The position numbers and the translations under genes are program-made. This document shows, piece by piece, positions 47,522-59,538 of a DNA stretch of 64,000 nt (within the stretch, counting starts at the first letter, position 1; every line of letters begins with the position of its first letter). The stretch is taken from assembly GCA_949357655.1 (NCBI GenBank), contig CASHTG010000008.1, positions 62,001 through 126,000 on the forward strand, read 5' to 3'. The notes under the pieces are model-generated. The model saw only the letters and a list, made by a program, of their open reading frames with translations. It was not told the origin of the DNA and did no database searches. This stretch comes from Parascedosporium putredinis (lineage: Eukaryota > Ascomycota > Sordariomycetes > Microascales > Microascaceae).

Positions 47522-50500
47522 ATGAGTAACCCCGGAGATATGCCCCCGGCCTCGCGCCCAACTCCGGCCAACTTCCTGGTCTTGGTGCTGCTGCTAGGGC
47601 TCGAGTGCCTCAGACGGCGAGCGACTCGGGCCCGAAGAAGAGGAACCGGATTCGGTTCTCTTGCACGACGTGCCGTGAAAAAAGTGAGTACGGTTGCGTG
47701 GAGCTGCTGCGTCGAAAGAGCCCGAGGGTTCTATCCCGAATGCTATACCCTTTTTCCTTACTTCTCCCATCCTCAACTTTTCTTCTCCTCCTTCTTTGGT
47801 CCTTCTTTGGGGAACGAGGGAGAATTCCGGGTTTTCTCCTGGCCCCTGCGTCCATAATCATCCCATGGCTGATTGCGTTGCATTGATCTGAGGCTGACTT
47901 CCTGGGTGTTTCAATAGATTGAAATGTAACCGATCGCAACCCTGCGATCAGTGCATCAAACGTAACATCATATCTACTTGCAACTACGTGCCATATTCTT
48001 ACCCGCGCGATGTCCTTCGGGCGCAGGCGGCTATTTCCCAAAGGGGCGGCCGCTCGCCTCCCATGGACTCCAACGGACAGGAGAGGCTCCGCTACCTGGA
48101 GCATCTCGTAACTGTCTTGCGTCGCCAGCTTGCGGAGCGAGGCGGAAGTTCGGAAGATTCCTCGGCGTCCTCCGCCAAAGCAGCAGGAGCCAAGCCGCCG
48201 ACTGATACTAAGCTGCCAGAGACGCCCGGAGATTTGAGCGGCGTCAAAATTACAACCCCGCCGGGAACTTGGTGGGAGACCTTCGCTTTGTTGATGCTGC
48301 GAACTGGGAAGCAATTCTTGATGATGTCAGTCACAATTTCTCCATTGTCATTGGGTTTCGCGCCCCCCTGTTACGCCTTTTCCCTTCTAGATAAAGTGCC
48401 TGCTTTCTCTTTCGAAGACTCTTTGCAATCACCGTATGCTACCATAAGGGACGTACTAATGAGTTATTTCTGCAGGTCACGAACCTTACAGACCAACTGA
48501 AGACCGCTGATGCCGAGGAGGATGATGGCGAGTACCCGGTCGACTCGCTGGTCACCGCATCGGGGCCAATCCTTCTCTCGGGCTCGTGGCAATCGGCCAC
48601 CGTGAGTGAAATGGTTGAATATTACATGCCGCCACGGGGCGTAACCGACCGCCTGATTGCGCGATTCTTTCAAGGAAAAGAGCCAGCCTGGCGTAAGTTT
48701 TTTTTATACAAGTAGAGCCACGAGGAGATCGCGCAAGGATGCTAACATAGTTTCGCTCTCCACAGTCATGTTCCATGTCCCAACTTTCATGAAGCAGGTA
48801 AGTCACTATTGGTTTCTGTCCTGCTCCCTCGTCTCGTTCCCCCTTCTCCGCTGGGCGCGATGTGTGTGCTCCATATCTGCAATTTTTCTAATGTTTCATT
48901 CGACGTCTCTTAGTATGAAGAATTCTGGGAAAATCCCCAATCCTACTCTTTGACGTGGGTCGGTCTCCTATTGATCATGATCGCCCACGCCGCGCTCTTT
49001 GTCTTCGAGGAGATGAAGAGGTGCCTGGGGGTCTCGGGCAGCCCATGCACGTGTGTGATTTGTACCGCGTGTACTCGGCGCAATGTCTGGCCTTGGACGA
49101 CGTTACCAAGCCTGGAAAGTACAAGGTGGAAGCCCTCATCCTTTACTTTGGTATCGAGTATCTACGACTGAGCGATGCCTCACGTGGAACCTCGATCCTC
49201 ATGACCATGACGGTCCGCTTGGCCATGCACATGGGTCTCCATAGGGACCCAAACCACTATAGCAACCTCTCCATCTACGAGACGGAGATGCGTCGCCGTC
49301 TCTGGACGCTGCTTATGGAGATTGACCTCCTTGTGGCGTTCCAGTTTGGTCTTCCGGCCAATGTGCAGCCACGGTACTTTGATACTGGCCTCCCTCGTAA
49401 CTTCTTGGACGAAGACTTTGACGAGACGACAACAGTTGTGCCGCAGGAGCGCCCGCAAACAGAGCGAACCCCGGCACTGTACACAATCGTTAAGTCGCGG
49501 CTCGTGGCAGCGTTTGCGGATATCTTGTCGACGGTCACATCCCGTGACCAGCCGACGTACGGTGAGGTGCTCCGGCTCGATAAGAAGCTGGAGAAGGCGC
49601 ACGACGATATTCCCCCTCTCCTTCGGATGCGGACTTTTAGCCTATCAATCCCGGACCCGGTAGACCTCATCATGCAGCGACTCTGGATCGAGCTCATGTA
49701 CCAAAAGGCGCGTATCGTCCTGCACCGTCGATACTTCACCGTGGCGCGGTCCGACAACCGCTACAGGTACAGCCACTTTGCATGCATTGATGCTGCGACG
49801 CTGATCCTGCAGCACCAGTTCGACATTCACAACGAGATGGTCCCCGGCGGCCGGCTTTCCAAGGAGCGCTGGTTCCTGTCGAGCCTGAGCACGCACGACT
49901 TCTTGCTGGCCAACATGATGCTGTGTCTGGAACTTTCGCACCTGCTGCGGAAACGGGATGGGGACTTTGACACGACGCCGGAGCCCATCGACAAGGAGAG
50001 GCTGCTCAACATCATCAGCACCTCGCGCACGATTTGGCAGGCTCGGTGCGACGAGAGCGCCGAGGCGACGCGCGCCTTCAAGATCTTGTCGAGGATGTTG
50101 ACCATCTCCACGGGTGTGCAGTACGATGGTGCGCCCGAGTCGAGCCCCATGGCGGAAATCAGTCCCGCGCAGAGGCCATCCTACCAATTTGCCCAAGGTA
50201 AGAGCCCTTTGTTTTTTTGCCGCCGCCCGTCACTTCCGCCACTCCTAGGTGGAATATTTTTCTTAGGAGTGTCTTTTTAATTGCTAACTCAACTTTCTTC
50301 CCTCTTAGGTATCAACTTGCGAGACTTTGCCGAACAGCACTCTCATCAGCCGTACATGCACGAGCAGCCGCCGATGGCTCCGTGGCCGATGGCGCAAGTG
50401 CCCCGGCGATGGCGCCGGGAATTTGGCAGGAGCAGCCCGTCCCTATTCCCATGGCCGAATCGATGGGAGATGCGGTTCCCGGAATGGATTGGGTGAGTTT

Positions 50501-50778
50501 TTTTCTTTTCTCTTCTTCTCTTCCTCCTATTTGGCGATGCATGTGCCATTCCTCTTCCCTCATTCACCTTCACTCCCTCCACTCCCTCTTTTTATGTGCC
50601 CGAAACACAAGCTAATCAAGGGCCCTTCTTCGGGGGTGATGATAGTCCAACTGGGATTCCCAAATTCTCAACGCCCCGGCGGAATCCATGGAGATTCCGT
50701 GGACCAACTTCTTCCGTCCCTCTTAGGATGGGCAGGAGCGCATGGGAGCCAGCCCGGGCGTCAACCTGCTGTTGCTAG
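47522..50778 (+). CDS. Zn2Cys6 transcription factor with fungal-specific domain
   Basis: Seven exons: 47522-47683, 47918-48325, 48476-48692, 48766-48797 (32 nt), 48914-50197, 50309-50492 and from 50727. The Zn2Cys6 cluster is split by the first intron: CTTCREK, then KLKCNRSQPCDQCIKRNII and STC, giving six cysteines. A short coiled-coil linker follows (RLRYLEHLVTVLRRQL). The fungal-specific transcription factor domain covers about residues 230-600 (MFHVPTFMKQYEEFW, LYFGIEYLRLSDASRGTS, MRRRLWTLLMEIDLL). Such proteins bind CGG-containing sites; targets here are unknown. Frameshift runs: CCC 47557, A run 47678-47683, GGG 48263, GGG 49036 and CCCC 50401. The exact 3' end is uncertain: after the last splice the frame reads DGQERMGASPGVNLLL and then runs on into apparent untranslated sequence, so a further base error near 50770 is likely. 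Confidence 0.88.
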
Positions 50779-50920
50779 GCTCTACCTCAATTTTCTTGTC
50801 TCTTTTGTTTGTCTTCCTTTTTCGTTCGGAATATGGTGGTGGTTATGACGAGATAACTAGAATGACTTGCTCTGATGAATCTAATGACCTCAATAATAAA
50901 CCCAAAAAGCAGAAAACAGG

Positions 50921-50941
50921 AAAAAAAAAAAAAAAAAAAAA
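50921..50941. repeat. Poly-A tract
   Basis: A run of 21 adenines about 150 bp downstream of the last coding exon of the Zn2Cys6 gene, in its presumed 3' untranslated region or flank. It is genomic, not a transcript tail. Confidence 0.85.
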
Positions 50942-53900
50942 GGACGTCAATGATGGGGGATGGGAGCTGCTTTACAACTCCTCTATATCAGATTAAACAC
51001 TAAATTCTTGGGTACTTAATTCAAAATGAAAGAACTAGTTCGAGACTCTCCATGTAGAAGGAAAAACGGGTGCAGGGCTCTAGATAGATCCATGATGGCA
51101 ATGGAACCCATTCCATCTACTTGTTCCATTGCATCATCAACTCCCTTGTTTCGTTTCGCGTGGCGCGAGGCCGGGCCAGTACTCCAATCCTTCAGCCTTG
51201 ATGCTCGGGTTCAGGACAGTCCGTGGATTTTTCCATGCTCCCAGATAACCCAATACCGAGCTCAGATTGTTCAGGTAAGATAGGCAGCCACTTCCATTAC
51301 CAATTTTTTTCCCTTTCTCTGTTATCTTTACACATCCACTCTACTAGGGTGCTCGCCTCTTGAATTCTAGTATCCATTATTTGGACTTGTATGTAAGATT
51401 GTTGCATTCGTTGGGGTCGACCGTCCGGATTTGTCGCAGGTTTGCCTCTTGCCTCTCTCAGTGTTGACTTGACCCATGGATCGGGTTCTCCAGCACTTTC
51501 AAGTTGCTGGCATGGATCATGTGCCTTCCGTCTCAGCTGAATGGGCAGACAGCCACCTGGATCGTGCATTACCCCGGAGTCGGGCCCTTCCCCAGTGGGA
51601 AATTCGCCCCGATCCCTCGGAGATGGCGACGCATAGTCTTTCTTCGACGGGCTGAGTATTATTACGCATTGATGCTTTGGTTTATTATAACAGTATTAAC
51701 GACGCCTGACGCATCGAGTGAATGTCGACGGATTGAGGTTTCGTCGAGCGCAGTCACAAAAGATCTACGCCACAATAGATTTTTGGCTCATCGCCGAGTG
51801 ACGAAACCTCCGAGATGCATGGCTGGGTCCGTGTCTGTCGAGAATTGTATTTTCCTTCCCTTTTCAAATGTATTCAATTCTCTTTTCTCCCCTTTTCTCT
51901 TTTACCTTTGTTCTTCGTCTCCTTCCCCGTTTCCTTTCGACCGCTCGAGACCGAAATCTGACCAAGGCGGAGCAGCCGGCTTGGCAACGCAGACTCAAAT
52001 CTACATGTTCAAGCGCACGCATACTAATCTAGTTTGCTGCCACATCGCAACTGGGGAGCGAGGGGGAAAAAACGTTGAAAGGAAAAACACAAGGGGGTAG
52101 TCAGGCACATGAGCGATAGACAAGGGGATAGAGGCGGGAAGGAGGTATTGCGACGGCTTTACTCGGGGCGTCGACAGGGACGATTATATTAATTATTTTT
52201 ATTCATGTTGCTCAAGTGGGCGTCCCCATCCGCTTGGGCTCGTTTATTGCGAGAGTCGCTGGGTCGCGCTGTCGCGGCTAAAGTGAAGTGGAGGCAAAGA
52301 TGGGGGGCGGGGACGGGGATTGGAGAATCTGTGGATACTTCCAAAGGTTGTAGCTGCCTCTCCAAAGAATACGTGAGGCCTGCGCTTTGTTGGTCATGCA
52401 CCACCGAGTTTGTCTTTTTCCTCCGAGTTGATGAATCCAGATGTCTATGGAACTGAAGATCGCTGCTGGGATTCCCTTCCTAGAAGACGACAAGCCCTAA
52501 TTTTAGGTGTTGGTCCACGAATCCCGCCGTAAGGAACCCCTGAACAAAGAGGAGATCGACACCATCGCGCCAGCACGAGGCCCGCTCGCGGCATACGTTC
52601 TTGCGGGTGTCACAGTGGACATCTCCGCCCCTTGAATCATTTTAGAGAGTTCAATGTTGCCTCGTTGCGTAATCCCCTCGTCGCGATAGCTACTACTTCG
52701 AGGTGAGAGGGAGAAGGGGTTAAAGCAAGTCCCCATCTGATAAACAGATCCATTAGCCTTGAACTGGGCACGGGAGAAAGAGTGGAGAGTGGATGCTGGC
52801 GGGCGTCTCTGCCTTGAATTACCATCAATCTCATGGTTGATCATGCCCTCTGATCACAAGGAGAGCTTTTAGAAGGCCGAAACACACACAAGTAGCTTGC
52901 TTGTGATTAGGGTTCGCAGGTTTGGGGGAGAGAGGTTCAATTCGATCCGAATCCGGGTATTATCCAGGCACTGGGGATGCTCTATCTTGAAATGGATCCA
53001 TATCCATACAGATCCATTGTTTACATATCGATTAGAGCCCTAGGCTGGAGTCTCCGCCACTCGCTTCTCTCGCTGATCCCGTGTGAGTTGTTAGTCTAAC
53101 AAGTCGAGCTCTCGTTTCCATACAATCTCGCCCTTTTGCCCTGCCCAAAACTTGCAGCTAGAGAATCCCAAGAGCCTCGCCGAGCCAAAGTGTGAGCCGG
53201 AACCAAACAAACATTACCACTAAGGGCCGTCCCCGGTTCGATTCGCCTACATGGATCAATGGTGTTTACTCGGACAAGGGTGGCTCACTCCCTCCACACA
53301 TTAACCACTGGTGTTCGAGTGCCCGCCCTCCTCCCTTGATCCGATCCGTCCAGTCCCTCAATCGGCGCCGCAAGCGGAAGGCCACCGGCCGTGAGAGGAG
53401 ACGAGACCAGCGGGAGGGTGGGGTGCAGGTGATTTGGAGTATCCTCTCCTGCAACTTTGTCAAACATCTCTCCTCTCCATTAAATTAGTAAAGTGGCTCT
53501 CCAAAAGAATCCCACCATACCAGCCGATCCTGCCCATCCAGAATCCTACCCTTCCCCGGGTTTATTCGCCCTCTCACGATCTGCGGAGTGCGTTGGAGCC
53601 CGCCATGGTTGCACTAATCGAATCGTAAAAGGAGAGCTAGAAACAAAAGGGGGGAACTCCTGGTGTAGACGTCACCGGCGTCAACGTCAGCGTCGCGACG
53701 CTTTGGGGGCGGGCACCCTATCGTCGTTTCAGCCGGGTAATTTTGCCAACCGCGCCCACCCACCGTCGGCCTTGGATTCGACGCACCACCATTTTGGGCC
53801 GGTGGGGGATGGGAGGGGATTTTGTTCCAGAGCCAGGCTATACTAGGCGCGGCGTGAACCAGATTTTCAACCACCGGTGAGGTTCGGCGATCCTCGTCCC

Positions 53901-54473
53901 AAAGAACGGGTGGGTTGGATCCATTCCTCTCAGCACACGGTGATTTCCCGTCTTGCAAGGCAATGAACCCATAGATCCAACATGATTCTCGCAGCGTAGG
54001 TGAGGAAACGGTGCATTAATCCATGGGATCCATTTCCGTCCCTGGATCATTCAAGCTTTTTGGCGGCAGGGCGACTTAAAAATTGCACTGTGCCCACTTA
54101 CACGCTTCAGGGCCATCCATTTGGTCCATTGTCGACCGCCCGCATTCGACGAAATGTTCCGGCGCCCGGCTAGGCCCTCGACGGATAATACTACTATATA
54201 CTAAACCCAGCGGGCAAACCCATGTATATAGCAATATTGCCGGGCTACCACAAAAGAAGAGAAAAAACCTGCCCACTTCCAGTGGTTTGTATAAAGATGA
54301 ATTACAACCGCATGTCTTTTCCCTTTATCCCTTTGTTCTTGGCCTTCTCTTTCTCTTCCTCCCTTTCCCTCTTATCCCTCTCGCCCCACCCGTGACCTCA
54401 CCTCCTCCTCCTCTCTCCCAAACCTCACCCTTTCTCTCTTTCCCTCCCTTTCTCTCTCTAAAACTCGTTCAAG
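50942..54473. other. 3.5 kb intergenic region
   Basis: No supported gene. The longest open frame, 51504-52100 (198 codons, plus), has no recognisable domain, uneven composition and a pyrimidine-rich middle, so I leave it out. Just before the chitin deacetylase start (about 54348-54470) the plus strand is a nearly pure C/T tract, typical of highly expressed fungal genes. Confidence 0.45.
54348..54470 (+). promoter_or_regulatory. Pyrimidine-rich leader before chitin deacetylase
   Basis: A C/T-dominated stretch ending a few bases before the start codon. CT-rich tracts around transcription starts are characteristic of strongly expressed genes in filamentous ascomycetes. Confidence 0.5.
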
Positions 54474-55330
54474 ATGATCGCCAACTCCCTCCTCGGCGCC
54501 CTCGCCCTCGCCGGCACCGCGCTAGCCTTCCCCATCGAGAACCCCATCAGCGTCATGAAGCGCGCCCCCGAGGCCGGCATCGTCATCACCAAGTGCGCCA
54601 AGCCCGGCGTCATCGCCCTCGCCTACGATGACGGCCCTTACACTTACACCAGCGAGCTCATCGACATCCTCGACGAGGGCGGTGCCAAGGCCACCTTTTT
54701 CTGGACCGGTACCCTCTACGGCTGCATCTACGGCCAAGCCGAAGCCGTCAAGAAGGCGTATGCCTCTGGTCATCAGATCGCCTCTCACACCTGGTATGTT
54801 TTTGTAACCTCTCAACTCTCCCTCGGCACCCTTTTGGCTCCCTTGTCCCCCGCTCTTCTTGCTAACGAAACACCCACCCCTCCTTCTAGGACCCATCCCC
54901 AGTCCTTCGGCAACATGAACGCCCAGCAGCTCACCAGCGAGATGCAGCAGGTCGAGGAGGCTCTCGCGAACCTTGTCGGCATCAAGCCCGCGTACATGCG
55001 ACCCCTTACCTCGCCACCGGCGGCCAGGTCCTCCCCACCATGCGCCAGCTCGGCTACAAGGTCATCACCGACGACGTCGACTCTCAGGACTGGAACGGTT
55101 GGTCCGCCCAGCAGAGCCAGAACGCCTTCTCGCAGGCCGGCTCCGCCGAAACGGCCATATCCCCTCATGCACGAGACCTACGCCAGCACCGTCCAGCAAC
55201 TCACCCCTGGCTCATTAACTGGGCCAAGCAGAACAACCTCGAGATGGTCACCGTCGCCGAGTGCCTCGACGATCCCGATGGCATGTACCAGCCTGGCAAC
55301 TTCACTTCCACTGGAAAGAACAGCTGTTAA
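54474..55330 (+). CDS. Secreted chitin deacetylase (CE4 polysaccharide deacetylase)
   Basis: Two exons, 54474-54793 and 54890-55330, give 254 aa after four corrections. A signal peptide (MIANSLLGALALAGTALA) is followed by a NodB domain. Motif 1 is AYDDGP (catalytic base and metal-binding aspartates). Motif 2 is SHTWTHPQS, created by the splice junction, with the two metal-binding histidines. Motif 3 is MRPPY and motif 4 is DDVDSQDW. The late NGHIPLMHE block is where the final catalytic histidine of the family sits. The enzyme removes acetyl groups from chitin outside the cell, producing chitosan. No chitin-binding module is present. Frameshifts: CCCC 55002-55005 (in motif 3), 55147-55150, CCCC 55161-55164 and CCCC 55204-55207. 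Codon use is strongly C-ending, which suggests high expression. Confidence 0.92.
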
Positions 55331-56474
55331 GCGGCTTATCGAGAAAAAGAAAACCCTTCTCCTACGCCCACTCTGACCTCCCTTCGGATCCGCGCTGGAC
55401 CGGGCTCCTGCCCTGTGCTCTTTTCTTTCTATGGTGAAGACATCGAGGGCCGGGCGCTTGGGGGAGATGCAATGCAGGGTTGGTGGGGCCCAGGGGTGGT
55501 ATGGGATGGAGAGAGGGAGGAGGATTGTCCCCGTGATGTTTTCGGCGAACCGAACTCAGAGGCGGAAGAAGGGAAGAGGCATAGCGAGGAAGCATGGAAG
55601 GGGTGTACATATATCGAGCCACGGGCGTCCCCTCCCCGCCCGTACTTGGTTTCTTCTTCTTCTAACACATTTATTCCACTCGTCACGCGATCTTCGAGAG
55701 CGTGTGGCACATAGCGTATATAACACCCCTTCACACATATATCCACGTCTCTTCACGACTAGCTTGGGAAGATGAGTCCACGAATCAAAATGAGAAAAAG
55801 AATGAAAAAAGGCAGGACCAAAGAACAGAAAAATGGCTTTAAAATTGTTTACAATCATCATAGTGCTATTCCTTCTCGTACCTATCTATATGGCTCGTGA
55901 CGGACTTCCTTGTAATCAGTTGCTGGCAATGGCGAAAAGATCTGGCCCGAGTAGGAGGAGAGAGTGAAGGCATGCAAGACCAGCAAACTAATGAGTAAGC
56001 CAGAGCTTTCACAGCAATCCTTCAGTCATGGGCTAGTAGATATCTTTGGTACTCTGTGGGATATGCCCATACTCCGCAAGTAGTCCTCAAGGTCGGGACT
56101 CTTCTAGGCGAGATGCTATGACTAGAGATATACTATGCGTGCCGCGAGAGGACGCGAAGAAGGCTTGGGCGCTTCTCTTTTCGGCGCCCTGGCTTCGATG
56201 CTTGGCTCCTTAAGCGTGGTGCCGAAATTTGGCCTGGCGGTGTTTGGTGCCCTTGCTGTGCCTCCATATGCTCCAGCGCAAAAGCTCGGATGCCATGAAC
56301 GGTTTAGACAGCGCTGCAATGGTCTCCAAGTGAACTTGGATTTCGCCCAGTGCCATGGTGGTAAGAACGACCAGAGAGTGATATGCCCAGCAATGTTGGT
56401 GACTGCGATGCAGTAATTTTCTCCTTTTGGGTTTACGAAACCCTTGACGTTTCTCCTTATCCTTCTCACTACTC
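55331..56474. other. Convergent intergenic region chitin deacetylase / cog5
   Basis: About 1.1 kb between two 3' ends. Open frames on both strands are short and overlapping and show no family features. Confidence 0.5.
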
Positions 56475-57909
56475 TCATCTCCCGCCAAGATTATTGACGA
56501 CACTGCCCACCATGACGGCAATCTCACGATCCCACTTGACCTCCTCCCCATCGCCGGCTTTCCTATTCTTCACCGCCAGCAGCGCGCGGGGCGTCTGCGA
56601 GCCCTTGATCACGCATTCCCTAATGGCGTCGCCCACGTTAGCCCGGTTGGTCTTGAGCGTGCGAGCCACCACGCCCCCGCGGTTCGAGAGCTCCTGCACG
56701 CGCGACACCATGTTGCTGGCCAGGGTGCGCCAGTAGTACGACGCCAGCGAGCCCGTCTCGAGGTACCCGAGCAAGGGCTGCAGCAGATTCTGTTGCGGCT
56801 GCTGCTTCTGTAGCTGCGCGGCGACGGCAGCGGCGGCAGCGGGACCGGCAGCGCCGGCGGTAGCCACGGGTGGGGCGGGGAGGAGGCTCTCGAACAAAGG
56901 GTGGTTCGGGGCCTTGGTGGTGTCGAGGATGAGCTCCAGTGCGAGCACGTTTTGGCACTTGGCCGCCACCTCGGCGAGAGCTCGGTCCAACGTCGGCAAC
57001 TGGCCTAGCGCGCGCCAGGGTGGTGGCGCTCGCCTGGAGGCTAGCACGCAGGTAGGCCTCGAGGGACTGGAGGAGGAACTTCGGGGTCCATTTTTCAGGC
57101 TTTTCCCAGTTCATGGGCGACAGCAGGTACAGCGTCGACAGCGACGAGAGCAGGCGCGACCTCGCCTCGTCCGCCTGGTTGAACGTGGCGTCGCCGGGGA
57201 CGTTGAACTCGCGGAGGATGCGCTCGGCCGTCTCGCGGACCGCGCGCTCAATCGGCGCAATCACCGCGTCTTTCAAGCTGCGCACCACGTCCACCTTGTC
57301 GAGGCCGTGGCCCTCCTCCCCGGGCTTGTTGCGCTCCAGCACCTCGCGGAGGAGCAGGATGGTGTGCGCGCACCGCACCAGGGCCTTGTGGTCGCCCTTG
57401 GCGGGCTTCGCGGCGCTCGACGACGAGGGTGTCCCGCTGGACCCGGACCCCGAGATTTCGGCGTGCTGGACCTCGAGCTGCCGTCCGAGCTGGAGGCAGC
57501 GGCTAACGGATCGGGCGAGGCGCAGGGATTCCCATAGGCGCGTCGCTACAACCCTGACCTCCTCCGCCTCGGCGTGCCTATCAATGACCTCCTTCTCGAG
57601 CTGGCGATAGCTGTCGTTCAGGCTCTTGATGTGCTGGTCGAGCTCCGAGATGATTCGGCCGCTCGCGTCATTCTGGTCTCGCGTGTATTTGAGGAGGGGC
57701 ACGGCCGATTTCGTGGTTAGCACATCGATGTGCGAGTCAATCTCTTGGATATCAAAGAGGACTTTCGACAAGGGTGTTGACAAGTCGAGCGGCAGGTCGT
57801 TGGCATTGTTGGTGAGCAGGACAAGGGAGTTGGCAAATGTCTTGGGGTTGAAGTCGGGGTCGAGAAAGGTGTCGTAATCAATGTACGACGGCTCCTCTTC
57901 GGTCGCCAT
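56475..57909 (-). CDS. cog5: Conserved oligomeric Golgi complex subunit 5 (Cog5)
   Basis: A single exon, 478 aa after one correction. The N-terminus (SYIDYDTFLDPDFNPKTFANSLV, with PLDLSTPLSKVLFDIQEIDSHI) matches the Cog5 family. A coiled-coil region follows (about 60-140), then an alpha-helical C-terminal part with an alanine/glutamine-rich linker (about 340-375). Cog5 belongs to lobe B of the COG tethering complex, which holds retrograde vesicles at the Golgi and keeps glycosylation enzymes in place; this links it functionally to alpha-COP in the same window. The frameshift lies at the GC repeat 57008-57015 (plus-strand coordinates) and needs one more GC unit, so the frame passes from TTLARA into LGQLPTLDRAL. 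In the uncorrected frame the last 150 residues are replaced by an arginine-rich shadow. Confidence 0.9.
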
Positions 57910-59538
57910 GCTGGCACGGCTCGACTATTTGGGGTGTCGGAAAGCTTTCAAGAGGAAAGGGAGCGAGACGATGGGATGGGTAGTCAAGAGGTGAGACGCC
58001 CAGGGCCTAACATCAATGCTGCGAATGACGCAAGAGGGGCAATTGGGGGAGCAGATTCCTCTTTCACGGATTCACCAGCCAGCGAGTTCGTCAATCGGGT
58101 CTGTGCCTCGCACTTGTGTGATGTGGGGCGCTCATCCCACCTGAGCGAGCCCTCAAGCTCGGAAGGAAAATCAAATCGCAGCAGCGTGGGTGTGGGGTAA
58201 CAATGCTCCACGACCAACCAACGTGTTCTACACCTTGCAATTCCGTATTCGTCGGCTTTTTTCCTTGAGCGGCCTGCACGCATTGATCCATCCGCGGTGA
58301 TCCATGCTGCCATGGATGGATGCTAGACAACTTGGAGAGGAGTCGCGAGGGGCCCAGCTGTGAGCAGTTGTGGTCTATGATGATCAACCGTGGATCTCTC
58401 AAGGAACACGAGCCTGGGAGATTTCTCGCTGATAATATGGAAGAATCAATTGATCCTTCCAACTGGCAGTTGAGTGATTTTGTAAAAATATGTCCGAGAC
58501 GTTGACGATCAATTACAGTGCGAGAGAAGACACTCCATCTTGTACCTCTCTCTCCTTTGGTGTGTACTCCAAATGTTCGATTATGGGTCCATGAATGGAT
58601 GGATGATGGATGTCTTGAATCCGAGTTTTTTTTTTTCCTCGAGTACCTGACCTCAATGAGCTTGACATGTTGCCAGCCTCCTTTTGGGAAGCCACTGTGG
58701 ATACGCCGTTACTTGTAACACCAGAGCATGGTCGCACTGATCTCAAGTAGTATTCCGCACCACCCAGGATAATAGGTACTTGGTTGCGCCTCCCCAAATT
58801 TGAACCCACGGCCTGCCCGTTTGTTGCCTCCGCGCAGCGGGTTTCTTTCCTCTCCTGTGGTGCTGTCTCTCTACTTGTACCAGTGGTTGGTGTTGTGGCA
58901 CCCAAGGACCACCAAACTGGCCGGGCAAGCTTTTTAGCGTCTTCGGCACTGTCGGGTCATCAAAATAGCGCAAATATTGGAGCGCGCTCAATGACCCCCG
59001 TTGCTACCTCCCGCTCTGCTCTCTATCGCCTCCACTCCAAGGTCTCCTCCTCCAGCTTGCTCCTCCTCCGCCTTATCCGTGATTGTCCATCCGAGAGGTC
59101 CATTGACGAATACCGAGCCTTCGCCATCCGTCAAACTTCCAGGTTCTCACACACACGCACTGGAAGTCTTTTTTTTTGCTTTTCTTCCCCTTCCGCTCCT
59201 CTTCCTTTCCTTCTCCCAACCCTTCTCCTTCCCCCAATCCTGTGTTCTGTCCATCCACTTCGCAATTCCATCTTGAGGGCTGCTTCGCATTGAAAGTTGT
59301 CGCGTGAAGACAGGATGAGATTTGCCTCGCAGCCTCAGGATTGATTGGACTCACCCGCGCATCCCGCCCCGCCCCTCCCGTGTCTGCTCTCGTCTTTTTC
59401 ATTCCACCAGTTCAACACCGCAAGCGCCTATCTTGCTACGGTTGCCCTCGTCGCGTGGGAGTTTAATCAGAAACCAAAAACACCGTTTTCTAGGATTTGT
59501 CAAGAGTCCTTCCTACGGTTCAAGGCCGTCACCTCACC
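57910..59538. other. Divergent intergenic region cog5 / membrane protein gene
   Basis: About 1.6 kb. It contains a third CCATGGATGGA copy (58310-58320) and related GGATGGATG runs near 58595-58613. The last 300 bp are pyrimidine-rich. No supported gene. Confidence 0.45.

Noticed and set aside
49645..50196. A 183-codon minus-strand frame
   Set aside because: It is antisense to the conserved fungal-specific domain of the Zn2Cys6 gene.
51504..52100. A 198-codon plus-strand frame in the 51-54 kb gap
   Set aside because: No domain and implausible amino acid composition, including a translated pyrimidine-rich tract.
58770..58815. A TTCAAAT-like T-loop string on the minus strand suggesting a tRNA
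   Set aside because: The flanking bases do not form the T stem and no acceptor or anticodon stem could be found.
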